The notes: generated by a model from the sequence alone, not told the origin. A DNA stretch of 64,000 bases from Streptomyces orinoci (GCF_003121295.1 NZ_PHNC01000003.1:104026-168025); one strand, 5' to 3'. Numbered from the stretch's first letter, positions 7,080-14,920 are shown. Translations and numbers: made by a program.

Positions 7080-8143
7080 CCGAAACCGACGCCATACGCC
7101 GGCATGACCCCCAGGCGCGCGGCTTCGCCAGCGACAACTACGCGGGCGTCCACCCCGAGATCCTGGCGGCCCTGGCGCTGGCCAACGAGGGCCACCAGGT
7201 CGCCTATGGCGAGGATGTCTACACCGAGCATCTGCAGGAGGTGATCCGCGGCCACTTCGGCCCCTCCGCCGAGGCCTTCCCGGTGTTCAACGGCACCGGC
7301 GCCAATGTGGTCGCCCTGCAGGCCGCCAGTGAGCGCTGGGGAGCGGTGATCTGCGCCGCCACCGCCCATATCCATGTGGACGAGTGCGGGGCGCCGGAGC
7401 GGGTCGGCGGCCTGAAGCTGCTCACCGTCCCCGGTGAACACGGCAAGCTCACCCCGGAGTTGATCGACCGCGAGGCCTTCGGCTGGGAGGACGAGCACCG
7501 AGCCCAGCCGCAGATCGTCTCCCTCGCCCAGACCACCGAACTGGGCACCTGCTACACGCCCGAGGAGATCCGGGAGATCTGCGAGCACGCCCATGAGCGC
7601 GGGATGAAGGTCCATCTGGACGGCTCCCGGCTGGCCAACGCCGCGGCCACCCTGGGCCGTCCGATGCGGGAGTTCACCACCGACGCGGGAGTGGACCTGC
7701 TCTCCCTGGGCGGCACCAAGAACGGGCTGATGTTCGGCGAGTTGGTGGTGGTGCTCAACCCCGGCGCGGTGCGCGCCATGAAGCATCTGCGCAAGCTGTC
7801 CATGCAGCTCGCCTCCAAGATGCGTTTTGTCTCGGTGCAGTTCGAGGCCCTGCTGGCCGGGGATCTATGGCTGCGCAGCGCCCGCCATGCCAATGCCATG
7901 GCCGCCCGGCTGGCGGCCGGCGTGAGCACCGTGGACGGCGTGGAGGTGCTGCACCCGGTGCAGTCCAACGCCGTCTTCGCCCGGCTGCCGCACGATGTCT
8001 CCGAACGCCTGCAGAAGCGCTACCGGTTCTACTTCTGGGACGAGGCCGCCGGTGACGTTCGCTGGATGTGCTCCTTCGACACCCGGCAGGAGGATGTGGA
8101 CGGCTTTGTGGCGGCGCTGCGGGAGGAGATGTCCCGCAGCTGA
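7076..8143 (+). CDS. Low-specificity threonine aldolase / beta-eliminating lyase family PLP enzyme
   Basis: 355 residues, fold type I PLP enzyme of the L-threonine aldolase type, which cleaves beta-hydroxy amino acids to glycine and an aldehyde. The substrate-pocket start FASDNYAGVHPEIL, the aspartate that pairs with the pyridine nitrogen (MKVHLDGSRLANA) and the Schiff-base lysine (LLSLGGTKNG) are all present. The start was placed at GTG 7076, which overlaps the SDR stop as GTGA; GTG 7061 would add five residues. Being coupled to an SDR and DUF6421, it may act on a hydroxy amino acid that the SDR makes or consumes. This is inference from context. Confidence 0.88.
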   Translation: MTETDAIRRHDPQARGFASDNYAGVHPEILAALALANEGHQVAYGEDVYTEHLQEVIRGHFGPSAEAFPVFNGTGANVVALQAASERWGAVICAATAHIHVDECGAPERVGGLKLLTVPGEHGKLTPELIDREAFGWEDEHRAQPQIVSLAQTTELGTCYTPEEIREICEHAHERGMKVHLDGSRLANAAATLGRPMREFTTDAGVDLLSLGGTKNGLMFGELVVVLNPGAVRAMKHLRKLSMQLASKMRFVSVQFEALLAGDLWLRSARHANAMAARLAAGVSTVDGVEVLHPVQSNAVFARLPHDVSERLQKRYRFYFWDEAAGDVRWMCSFDTRQEDVDGFVAALREEMSRS

Positions 8144-8164
8144 GGACCACTCGGCCGTCCGGGG

Positions 8165-8893
8165 TCAGCGGGCTTCCCGGGCGGCCGCCTCCGCCGGAGT
8201 GGGTGCCGTCCCGCCCAGATGGGCCGGCACCCACCAGCTGTCCTCCGGCCCCCTGGCGCGGACCGGATAGGCCCGCTGGGCCGCCTCCAGCAGATCCTGG
8301 ACCCGGGCCCGCAGCCGCTCGGTGACCGACTCCGCGTTCTCCTCGCGCCCCACCGGCATCGGCTCGCCCACCCGTATGGACACCGGGAGATGGCTGCGCC
8401 GCAAATCGCGCTTGTGCCCCTTGGTCCACAGCCGCTGGGTGCCCCACAGCGCCATCGGCAGCAGCGGAACCCCCGCTTCCTGGGCCAGCCGGGCCGCCCC
8501 GGACTTGAAGTTCTTCAGGGTGAAGGAGGTGGAGATGGTCGCCTCCGGGAAGACCCCGATGATTTCGCCCGAGCGCAGCGCGTCCAGCGCGTGCTGGTAC
8601 GCCCCCGCGCCGGCCGAGCGGTCCACCGGTATGTGCTTCATGGCCCGCATCAGCGGACCGGAGACCTTGTGCCGGAAGACCGACTCCTTGGCCATGAACC
8701 GCACCAGGCGCTTGGCGGGCCGGGCGGCCAGCCCGCAGAAGACGAAGTCCAGGTACCCGATGTGGTTGCTCACCAGCACCGCCCCGCCGCGCCGCGGCAC
8801 ATGCTCGGTGCCCTGGATGTCGAAGCGCAGATCGAGCGCCCGGAACATGGTGCGAGCGACACCGATCACCGGGGGGTAGACGAGTTCTGCCAT
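8165..8893 (-). CDS. 1-acyl-sn-glycerol-3-phosphate acyltransferase (PlsC-like)
   Basis: 242 residues. Membrane-associated acyltransferase of the PlsC family, which transfers acyl chains to lysophosphatidic acid or a related acceptor. The catalytic HX4D motif is seen as SNHIGYLDFVF. The second block (FMAKESVF) and the FPE block (GVFPEATIS) follow at the expected spacing, as does the PLLPMALWG segment. FPEATIS replaces the usual FPEGTRS. The start ATG at 8893 gives MAELVYPPV; the long upstream frame has no protein-like features. An 8-bp-armed palindrome lies 44 bases upstream. Divergent from the thioredoxin-like gene, with 237 bases between. Confidence 0.9.
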   Translation of the reverse strand: MAELVYPPVIGVARTMFRALDLRFDIQGTEHVPRRGGAVLVSNHIGYLDFVFCGLAARPAKRLVRFMAKESVFRHKVSGPLMRAMKHIPVDRSAGAGAYQHALDALRSGEIIGVFPEATISTSFTLKNFKSGAARLAQEAGVPLLPMALWGTQRLWTKGHKRDLRRSHLPVSIRVGEPMPVGREENAESVTERLRARVQDLLEAAQRAYPVRARGPEDSWWVPAHLGGTAPTPAEAAAREAR

Positions 8894-8936
8894 GTGTGGC
8901 GAGTCCTTAGGGGCCTGGGGAGGGTTCTCCCGGCTG

Positions 8937-8956
8937 AAGTTACGCGGCCGTAACTT
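8937..8956. promoter_or_regulatory. Palindrome upstream of the acyltransferase (candidate operator)
   Basis: AAGTTACG-CGGC-CGTAACTT: perfect 8-bp arms around a 4-bp centre, 44 bases upstream of the PlsC-like start in the divergent region with the thioredoxin-like gene. The symmetry and size suit a TetR- or GntR-type dimer. No regulator gene is adjacent. Confidence 0.6.
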
Positions 8957-9130
8957 GGCGGTTCCGGCAGATCGTGCCTGAATGTCCGGCCCGCGGGCCA
9001 GTCGAGGGGTGCTCCCGGCCGGGAGATCCTCATCACGTCGCCCGCGCCGCCCTGGCCGGGGCCCGGAATTTCCGGTCCGGCCGCCGACACTGGATCCTGG
9101 TGACGGACCAAGAACGAGGGAAGGAAGAGC

Positions 9131-9487
9131 GTGCCCGGGCAGACGGACCGCGACCACAACCGGCGGCTGAGCGCCGCCGAGCTCGGTACGGAGCTGGGGG
9201 AGCGGGCCACCCTGGTGCACTTCTCCACCGCCTTCTGCCAGCCCTGCCGGGCCACCCGGCGGGTGCTGGCGGAGGTCGCCGCCCTGGTCGAGGGCGTCAC
9301 CCATATCGAGATCGACGCCGAGGCGCACCTGGAGCTGGTGCGTGCCCTGGGCATCAGCGCCACCCCGACCGTGCTGGTGCTGGACGCCGGCGGACATGTG
9401 GTGCGCCGGGCCGCCGGACTGCCCGGCAAGGCGCAGGTCATCGCGGCACTGGGCGCGGTGGTGCAGGCCGGGGCCGGCCCCTGGTGA
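9131..9487 (+). CDS. Thioredoxin-like protein with a CQPC active site
   Basis: 118 residues from GTG 9131 with ribosome site GGAAGGAAGAG. The thioredoxin fold is clear: TLVHFSTAFCQPCRATRRVL around the redox site, the acidic central strand HIEIDAEAHLELV, the cis-proline region GISATPTVLVLDAGG and the final helix. The active site is CQPC instead of the usual CGPC, which should shift redox potential; CxPC variants occur in thioredoxin-like reductases. The Trp before the first Cys is replaced by Phe. Cytoplasmic (no signal). It is followed 135 bases later by a flavin reductase. Confidence 0.88.
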   Translation: MPGQTDRDHNRRLSAAELGTELGERATLVHFSTAFCQPCRATRRVLAEVAALVEGVTHIEIDAEAHLELVRALGISATPTVLVLDAGGHVVRRAAGLPGKAQVIAALGAVVQAGAGPW

Positions 9488-9568
9488 TCCCGTGCTGATG
9501 CCCGTGGTGATCCACCTCCCATCCGCCGGGCGGCACTTGACGCTTTCCGCTCTTGATCGTCACTGTGG

Positions 9569-9580
9569 CGCCATATGGCG
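9569..9580. promoter_or_regulatory. 12-bp perfect palindrome upstream of flavin reductase
   Basis: CGCCATATGGCG, perfectly self-complementary, 42 bases before the ATG of the flavin reductase. A TTGACG at 9537-9542 lies at the right distance to be a -35 element for a promoter that this site would overlap or follow. Candidate operator; no adjacent regulator gene. Confidence 0.5.
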
Positions 9581-9622
9581 TGACCGTACCGCGCGGCCCG
9601 ACTCACCAAAAGGACAGCTTTC

Positions 9623-10120
9623 ATGACGGCCTCGCCCGAACTGGGCAGCAATCCCTCCGACTTGCTGCGCTCGGTCTTCCGCCGGCATGCCGCGGGAGTC
9701 GCCGTCATCACCGCGCGGGGGGCCCGGCCGGCCGGCTTCACCGCCACCTCGCTGACCTCGGTGGCCGCCACGCCCCCGCTGGTCTCCTTCGGGGTGGGCA
9801 CCGGCTCCTCCAGCTGGCCGGTGCTCGCCGGGGCGAGCCATGTCGGGGTGCACATACTCGGTGAGCACCAGCGGGAGCTGGCGGCCACCTTCGCGCTCAG
9901 CGGCGCCGACCGCTTCGCCCCGCCCACCCGCTGGCGCACCGGCCCGGAGGGGGTCCCGCTGCTGGAGGGCGTGCTGGCCTGGATGGTGTGCCGGGTGGTG
10001 GCCCGGGTGCCCGCCGGGGACCACCGGGTGGTGCTCGCCGAGGTGGTGGCCGGAGACCCCACCGGCGACGGCCGGCCCCTCCTCTACCACCAGGGGCGCT
10101 TCAACGGTCTGCGGGACTGA
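9623..10120 (+). CDS. Flavin reductase family protein
   Basis: 165 residues, typical for the flavin-reductase-like (HpaC/DIM6) family that reduces FMN or FAD with NAD(P)H for a partner monooxygenase. The N-terminal RSVFRRHAAGVAVITARG, the FMN-binding FTATSLTSVAATPPLVSFGV and the C-terminal GDGRPLLYHQGRFNGL are the standard blocks. The ATG at 9623 follows AAAAGGACAG. No monooxygenase lies next to it. Immediate neighbours are a thioredoxin-like protein and the etf genes, so a general electron-supply role is plausible but inferred. Confidence 0.9.
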   Translation: MTASPELGSNPSDLLRSVFRRHAAGVAVITARGARPAGFTATSLTSVAATPPLVSFGVGTGSSSWPVLAGASHVGVHILGEHQRELAATFALSGADRFAPPTRWRTGPEGVPLLEGVLAWMVCRVVARVPAGDHRVVLAEVVAGDPTGDGRPLLYHQGRFNGLRD

Positions 10121-10271
10121 TATGTCCCTGCTCCCCGCGTTGGGCAGATCACAGCTCACCGGCCTTGCAATCGACGTACCGGCTGTATGTACTGACGAGT
10201 AACATTCCGCTCGGGGCCGAGCCCTCCCCCAAGGGAAATCACCCACCGGAATCCGCCCCCAAGGCGCCTAT

Positions 10272-10289
10272 GCTGCCTGCCAAGGCAGC
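10272..10289 (+). promoter_or_regulatory. Small hairpin in the etfB leader
   Basis: GCTGCC-TGCCAA-GGCAGC forms a 6-bp stem in the probable 5' leader of etfB, 31 bases before the start. It could act on mRNA stability. The rest of 10121-10320 carries a weak TTGCAA/TATGTA promoter-like pair and no gene. Confidence 0.35.
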
Positions 10290-10320
10290 TACGAAGAGAC
10301 GATGCAGTAGGAGAGCCGGC

Positions 10321-11106
10321 GTGAGCTTGAGGATCGTTGTCTGTGTGAAGTACGTGCCCGACGCCACCGGCGACCGGCACTTCGCCGAAGACCTGACCGT
10401 CGATCGTGACGACGTGGACGGCCTGCTCTCGGAGCTCGACGAGTACGCGGTCGAGCAGGCGCTGCAGATCGCCGAGGAGGCGGACGACGCCGAGATCACG
10501 GTGCTGACCGTCGGCCCCGAGGACGCCAAGGACGCGCTGCGCAAGGCGCTGTCCATGGGCGCCGACAAGGCCGTCCATGTGGAGGACGACGACCTGCACG
10601 GCACCGACGCGCTGGGCACTTCCCTGGTGCTGGCCAAGGCCGTTGAGCACATCGGCTACGACCTGGTCATCTCCGGCATGGCGTCCACCGACGGCGGCAT
10701 GGGCGTGGTCCCGGCGATGCTGGCCGAGCGCCTGGGCGTCCCCCAGGTCACCCTGCTCTCCGAGGTCGCGGTGGCGGACGGCAAGGTCACCGGCCGGCGG
10801 GACGGCGACGCGGCCAGCGAGCAGCTGGAGGCCTCGCTTCCGGCGGTGGTCTCGGTCACCGACCAGTCCGGGGAGGCCCGTTACCCCTCCTTCAAGGGGA
10901 TCATGGCCGCCAAGAAGAAGCCGGTGCAGACCCTCGACCTGTCCGACCTCGGCATCGAGGCCGAGGAGGTCGGCCTGGAGGGCTCCTGGACCAAGGTTGA
11001 CGAGGCCGCGGAGCGCCCGGCCCGTACGGCAGGCACCGTCGTCAAGGACGAGGGCGAGGGCGGCAAGCAGCTCGCCGCCTTCCTCGCGGAGCGCAAGTTC
11101 GTCTGA
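10321..11106 (+). CDS. etfB: Electron transfer flavoprotein beta subunit
   Basis: 261 residues from GTG 10321 (ribosome site AGGAGAG, 7-8 bases upstream). EtfB forms a heterodimer with EtfA and carries electrons from acyl-CoA and other dehydrogenases to the quinone pool via ETF:quinone oxidoreductase. The sequence shows the canonical N-terminus RIVVCVKYVPDATGDRHF, the adenine-nucleotide loop ISGMASTDGGMGVVPAMLAE with the following LGVPQVTLLSEV, and the TPxx-like C-terminal segment ending ERKFV. The longer upstream frame from 9988 overlaps the flavin reductase and is not protein-like. Followed by etfA after 76 bases; the two certainly form one unit. Confidence 0.96.
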   Translation: MSLRIVVCVKYVPDATGDRHFAEDLTVDRDDVDGLLSELDEYAVEQALQIAEEADDAEITVLTVGPEDAKDALRKALSMGADKAVHVEDDDLHGTDALGTSLVLAKAVEHIGYDLVISGMASTDGGMGVVPAMLAERLGVPQVTLLSEVAVADGKVTGRRDGDAASEQLEASLPAVVSVTDQSGEARYPSFKGIMAAKKKPVQTLDLSDLGIEAEEVGLEGSWTKVDEAAERPARTAGTVVKDEGEGGKQLAAFLAERKFV

Positions 11107-11135
11107 AGCGCCTCGCGGGCCAGAAGTTCATCTAA
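11083..11135 (+). repeat. Imperfect duplication of the etfB 3' end
   Basis: The last 24 bases of etfB including its stop (11083-11106, encoding LAERKFV-stop) are echoed at 11112-11135 (would encode LAGQKFI-stop) with 18 of 24 bases identical, 29 bases downstream. It looks like an old tandem duplication of the gene's tail in the etfB-etfA spacer. Confidence 0.65.
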
Positions 11136-11182
11136 GGCCCGTTTCCCAACCGCCCTCAAAATTCCCGCAGGAGAGCAACGCC

Positions 11183-12145
11183 ATGGCTGAAGTCCTCGTC
11201 TACGTCGACCACGTGGACGGTGCCGTCCGCAAGCCCACCCTCGAACTGCTCACCCTCGCCCGCCGCATCGGCGAGCCGGTCGCGGTGCACCTCGGCGCCA
11301 ACGCCGAGGAGGCCGCCAAGGTGCTCGGCGAGTACGGCGCGGTGAAGGTACTGGCCGCCGATGCCGCCGAGTTCGCCGACTACCTGGTGGCGCCCAAGGT
11401 GGACGCCCTCCAGGCCGCCTTCGAGGCCGTCTCCCCGGCCGCCGTGCTGGTCCCCTCCTCCGCGGAGGGCAAGGAGATCGCGGCCCGCCTGGCGGTCCGT
11501 ATCGGCTCCGGCATCATCACCGACGCGGTTGACCTGGAGGCCGGTGACGAGGGCCCGGTGGCCTCGCAGTCCGTCTTCGCGGCCTCGTACACCACCAAGT
11601 CCCGGGTCACCAAGGGCACTCCGGTGATCACCGTCAAGCCCAACTCCGCCGCCCCCGAGGCCGCTCCGGCCGCCGGCACCGTGGAGCAGCTGGCCGTCAC
11701 CTTCGGTGAGAAGTCCACCGGTACCAAGGTCGTCTCCCGCACCCCGCGCGAGTCCACCGGCCGTCCCGAGCTGACCGAGGCCGCCATTGTGGTCTCCGGC
11801 GGCCGTGGTGTCGGCGGCGCCGAGAACTTCCCGCTGATCGAGTCCCTGGCCGACTCCCTCGGCGCGGCCGTGGGCGCCTCCCGCGCCGCGGTGGACGCCG
11901 GCTGGTACCCGCACACCAACCAGGTGGGCCAGACCGGCAAGTCGGTCTCCCCGCAGCTCTACATCGCGGCGGGCATCTCCGGTGCCATCCAGCACCGGGC
12001 CGGCATGCAGACCTCGAAGACCATCGTGGCCATCAACAAGGACGCCGAGGCCCCGATCTTCGAGCTGGTCGACTACGGCGTGGTGGGCGACCTGTTCACG
12101 GTCGTCCCGCAGCTGACCGAGGAGATCAAGTCCCGCAAGGGCTGA
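11183..12145 (+). CDS. etfA: Electron transfer flavoprotein alpha subunit
   Basis: 320 residues from ATG 11183 (GGAG ribosome site upstream). EtfA carries the FAD-binding domain of the ETF heterodimer. The N-terminal domain begins [22 protein letters not shown]. The FAD domain in the C-terminal 120 residues is textbook: [59 protein letters not shown] and the closing [24 protein letters not shown]. The partner etfB lies directly upstream. A strong GC hairpin follows 15 bases after the stop and probably ends the transcript. Confidence 0.97.
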   Translation: MAEVLVYVDHVDGAVRKPTLELLTLARRIGEPVAVHLGANAEEAAKVLGEYGAVKVLAADAAEFADYLVAPKVDALQAAFEAVSPAAVLVPSSAEGKEIAARLAVRIGSGIITDAVDLEAGDEGPVASQSVFAASYTTKSRVTKGTPVITVKPNSAAPEAAPAAGTVEQLAVTFGEKSTGTKVVSRTPRESTGRPELTEAAIVVSGGRGVGGAENFPLIESLADSLGAAVGASRAAVDAGWYPHTNQVGQTGKSVSPQLYIAAGISGAIQHRAGMQTSKTIVAINKDAEAPIFELVDYGVVGDLFTVVPQLTEEIKSRKG

Positions 12146-12160
12146 CCCCGTTCGAACATT

Positions 12161-12187
12161 GCGGCCCCTGCCTCCGGCGGGGGCCGC
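12161..12187 (+). terminator. Rho-independent-type hairpin after etfA
   Basis: GCGGCCCC (12161-12168) pairs perfectly with GGGGCCGC (12180-12187) across an 11-base loop, starting 15 bases after the etfA stop. There is no T-run, as is normal for Streptomyces terminators. Confidence 0.75.
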
Positions 12188-12204
12188 GGTGCGTTGTGGG
12201 GGTG

Positions 12205-12234
12205 TTGACCGCCCGCCACGCCGCTCGCTAGCTT
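12205..12234 (+). promoter_or_regulatory. Promoter of the DUF6986-like gene
   Basis: TTGACC (12205-12210), 18-base spacer, TAGCTT (12229-12234). Good match to the Streptomyces housekeeping promoter pattern, with the start point expected near 12241, inside the adjacent inverted repeat. Confidence 0.65.
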
Positions 12235-12236
12235 CC

Positions 12237-12253
12237 TTCAACGAATTGTTGAT
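12237..12253. promoter_or_regulatory. Candidate operator overlapping the transcription start
   Basis: TCAAC (12238-12242) and GTTGA (12248-12252) form an inverted repeat with a 5-bp AT-rich centre directly downstream of the -10 box, ideally placed for a repressor. Such TTCAAC-type half sites suit IclR-like regulators, but the regulator is not in the neighbourhood. Confidence 0.55.
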
Positions 12254-12279
12254 TCCAGGACACTTGAACGGCGGTGGCC

Positions 12280-13524
12280 ATGGGCACGGCGAGGCGGACC
12301 CTGGACAGCATGGTGGCCGAGCGCATAGGCGTCTTCCTGGCCCCGGCGGACGCCGAACTGGCCCGCCGCTACCCGGGCGAGACGGGCGGCCGCCAGCCGG
12401 TGCACACCGTCTATGTCCCCGCCGATGCGGTGCACGCCGGCACCGTCCGCTCCTGGGGCGAGCAGGCACTGGCGGCGCTCGACCAACATGCCCCGAGCGC
12501 GGGCGAGTTCGCCGCCGTCCTGGGCATCCCGGCCGGACTGGCCGAACCGGTCTGGCAGCGGGTACGCGCCAAACTGGCCGCCGAACCGGTGGAGGACCTG
12601 CGCATCGACTTCGAGGACGGCTACGGCAGCCGCCCCGGCGCCGAGGAGGACCAGGCCGCCCTGCACGCCGCGGAACTGGTGGCCACAACGGCTGTGCCCT
12701 TCGCGGGAATTCGCGTCAAAAGCCTGGAGGCACCGGTCCGTGACCGCGCCATCCGCACCCTGGACATCTTCCTCACCGCCCTGCTCACCGCCGGCGGACT
12801 CCCGGCCGGACTGCGGCTCACCCTGCCCAAGGTCAGCCACCCGGACCAGGTGACCGCGATGGCCCGCCTCACCGAGGAGTTCGAGAGGGCGTACCACCTG
12901 CCCGGCGGCCGGATCCGCTTCGAGGTGCAGATCGAGACCACCCAGGCCATCCTGGGCGCCGACGGACGGGCCACCGTGGCCCGCCTGATCGAGGCGGGCG
13001 AAGGGCGGGTCTCCGCCCTGCACTACGGCACCTACGACTACAGCGCCGCCTGTGGCGTCGCCCCCGACCGGCAGTCGGCCGACCATCCGGTGGCGGACCA
13101 CGCCAAGGCGGTGATGCAGGTGGCGGCGGCCGGCACGGGGGTGTGGCTCTCGGACGGTTCCAGCAATGTCCTGCCGGCTGGTGACACCGCGCAGGTGCAC
13201 CACGCCTGGCGGCTCCACCACCGCCTGGTGCGGCGGGCCCTGGCCCGCGCCTACCACCAGGGCTGGGATATGCACCCCGCCCAGCTGCCCACCCGCTATG
13301 CGGCCGTATTCGCCTTCTACCGCGAGGGACTTGACCGGACGACGGCCCGGCTCGCCGCCTACACCGGCGGCCGCGGCGGCACGGTCCTGGACGAACCCGC
13401 CACCGCCCGCGCCCTCAGCGCCCACTTGCTGCGCGGCCTGGACTGCGGCGCCCTCACCCCCGCCGAGGTCCCCCTGCCCCGCCCCACCCTGGAACAACTC
13501 GCCGGCCACCGCACACTTCCCTGA
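12280..13524 (+). CDS. DUF6986 / HpcH-HpaI aldolase-like (citrate-lyase beta type) TIM-barrel protein
   Basis: 414 residues. The core resembles the HpcH/HpaI and malate-synthase/citrate-lyase beta barrel: acidic metal-binding strand EDLRIDFEDGYGSRPGAEED near residue 105, RIRFEVQIETTQAIL (Glu of the second metal site) near 210, and ISALHYGTYDYSA-type strand (VSALHYGTYDYSAACGV) near 245. Length and these motifs fit the family I recall as DUF6986 in actinomycetes. Likely substrate is a 2-keto or CoA-linked acid, unproven. The ATG at 12280 is preferred over GTG 12274 and ATG 12310, all in frame. It has its own promoter and a likely repressor site; a single-gene unit. Confidence 0.7.
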   Translation: MGTARRTLDSMVAERIGVFLAPADAELARRYPGETGGRQPVHTVYVPADAVHAGTVRSWGEQALAALDQHAPSAGEFAAVLGIPAGLAEPVWQRVRAKLAAEPVEDLRIDFEDGYGSRPGAEEDQAALHAAELVATTAVPFAGIRVKSLEAPVRDRAIRTLDIFLTALLTAGGLPAGLRLTLPKVSHPDQVTAMARLTEEFERAYHLPGGRIRFEVQIETTQAILGADGRATVARLIEAGEGRVSALHYGTYDYSAACGVAPDRQSADHPVADHAKAVMQVAAAGTGVWLSDGSSNVLPAGDTAQVHHAWRLHHRLVRRALARAYHQGWDMHPAQLPTRYAAVFAFYREGLDRTTARLAAYTGGRGGTVLDEPATARALSAHLLRGLDCGALTPAEVPLPRPTLEQLAGHRTLP

Positions 13525-13590
13525 CGGCTCCGGGCGCCCCAGCCAGCGGCCGACCGGCCCGCACTCGAACTCGAAGCGGAGCGCCCCACC

Positions 13591-13762
13591 AGGGGCGCGG
13601 GGAACTGCGCGACCGGCCCAGACCGGCCCGCACCCGGAATCGAGGCGGAACGCCCCACCGCGCGAACGACCGCCGGCGGCCCGCAGCCGAAAGGAACCCC
13701 CCGCCGCGCATCATGACTTGGCGCGGGCCGCCTTGGGCTGGTCGCGCAGTGCCCCGCGCCCC
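13591..13762. repeat. Inverted pair of Streptomyces intergenic palindromic repeats
   Basis: AGGGGCGCGGGGAACTGCGC at 13591-13610 (continuing GAC) recurs inverted at 13736-13762 (reading GGCTGGTCGCGCAGTGCCCC and then GCGCCCC). The two could pair in RNA as a long hairpin between the converging DUF6986-like and LacI genes. A third copy is at 25395. The gap 13525-13786 holds no gene. Confidence 0.7.
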
Positions 13763-13786
13763 CAAGGGGGCACCCCCAGCAGAACG

Positions 13787-14818
13787 CTACGGCGGCAACT
13801 CCCCGGACCCCCGCACAATCAGCTGCGTCGGCAACTCCACCCGCCGGGGTACCCGTTCCGCCCCGCCCAGCCGGCGAAACAGCAACCGTGCCGCGGTACG
13901 GCCCAGCCGCGCCGGATCCTGGGCGACCACCGTGATCGCGGGCGAGAGCAGATCGGCCAGCTCCAGGTCGTCGAAGCCCACCAGGGCCACCCGCCGCGGG
14001 AGTCCGGCCAGGACCCGTATCACCGTGACGGTCACCCGGTTGTTGCCGGTGAACAGCGCCGTCACCGGCCGCTCGCCGCCGAGCATCCGCTCCGCCTCCG
14101 CCCGTACCCGCTCCGCGCCCGTCCCGCCCAGGGACACCCAGGACTCGTCCACCGGCAGCCCGGCGGCCGCCATCGCGGCGCGGTAGCCGCGCAACCGCTC
14201 CACCGCCGTATGGATATGCGGCTGGTCGCCGATGAAACCGATCCGGCGATGGCCATGGGCGATCAGATGGGCCACACCCTCCCGCGCACCGCCGAAGCCG
14301 TCCGAGAGCACCGCGTCGGCGGCTATCAGCCCGGCCGGCCGGTCCACGAAGACGGTGGCCACCCCGGCCGCCATCTCCGGTTCCAGATAGCGGTGGTCGG
14401 CACCGGCCGGGATGACCACCAGCCCGTCCACCCGGCGGGCACAGAAAGCCAGCGCCAACTCCCGTTCCCGCTCCGGGTCCTCCGCGCTGGAGCCGTTGAT
14501 CAGCAGGGCCCCGTGCTCCCGGGCCACCTCCTCCACGGCCCGGGCCAGCGGGGCGTAGAAAGGGTCGGCCAGGTCCTCCAGGATCAGGCCGATGGAGGCG
14601 GTGCGCCCCTTGCGCAGCATCCGCGCGCTGTCATTGCGCCGGAAGCCCAGCGCGGTGATGGCCTCCTGGACCCGGCGCTCGGTGTCCGGGGTGACGCCCG
14701 GTTCGCCGTTGACCACCCGGGAGACGGTCTTCAAGCCGACTCCGGCGCGGGCGGCGACATCCTTCATGGTGGGACGGGTGCCATAACGGCCCTGCGGACG
14801 GCGGGAGTTCTGGGGCAC
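13787..14818 (-). CDS. LacI family transcriptional regulator
   Basis: 343 residues from GTG 14818 (AGAGGA upstream); ATG 14767 is an alternative that begins exactly at the DNA-binding domain. N-terminal helix-turn-helix and hinge are classic: MKDVAARAGVGLKTVSRVVNGEPGV. The periplasmic-binding-protein-like effector domain follows (IGLILEDLADPFYAPL, ADAVLSDGFGGAREGVAHLI, RRIGFIGDQPHIHTAVERLRGY, ALVGFDDLELADLLSPAITVVAQ), ending with LPTQLIVRGSGE. Probably binds a sugar and represses the divergent ROK sugar-kinase gene. The 12-bp palindrome at 14909 is the obvious operator, since LacI proteins prefer symmetric sites with a central CG. Confidence 0.94.
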   Translation of the reverse strand: MPQNSRRPQGRYGTRPTMKDVAARAGVGLKTVSRVVNGEPGVTPDTERRVQEAITALGFRRNDSARMLRKGRTASIGLILEDLADPFYAPLARAVEEVAREHGALLINGSSAEDPERERELALAFCARRVDGLVVIPAGADHRYLEPEMAAGVATVFVDRPAGLIAADAVLSDGFGGAREGVAHLIAHGHRRIGFIGDQPHIHTAVERLRGYRAAMAAAGLPVDESWVSLGGTGAERVRAEAERMLGGERPVTALFTGNNRVTVTVIRVLAGLPRRVALVGFDDLELADLLSPAITVVAQDPARLGRTAARLLFRRLGGAERVPRRVELPTQLIVRGSGELPP

Positions 14819-14908
14819 GGCGGTAAGTCCTCTGCGGTCCGGGCGCGTTGTGGGGCGCGGTGTACGGGGACGGAACGCGCGGGGCGTGAACTTCGAGCAT
14901 AGGCCCTG

Positions 14909-14920
14909 GACAACGTTGTC
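14909..14920. promoter_or_regulatory. LacI-type operator between the regulator and ROK kinase
   Basis: GACAACGTTGTC, a perfect 12-bp palindrome with the central CG pair typical of LacI-family operators. It lies 91 bases from the lacI-type start and 55 from the kinase start, in their only shared intergenic region. Confidence 0.8.

Noticed and set aside
9988..10320. Upstream extension of etfB starting inside the flavin reductase gene
   Set aside because: The extra 111 residues are antisense-like in composition. The EtfB fold begins exactly at GTG 10321, which has a ribosome site.
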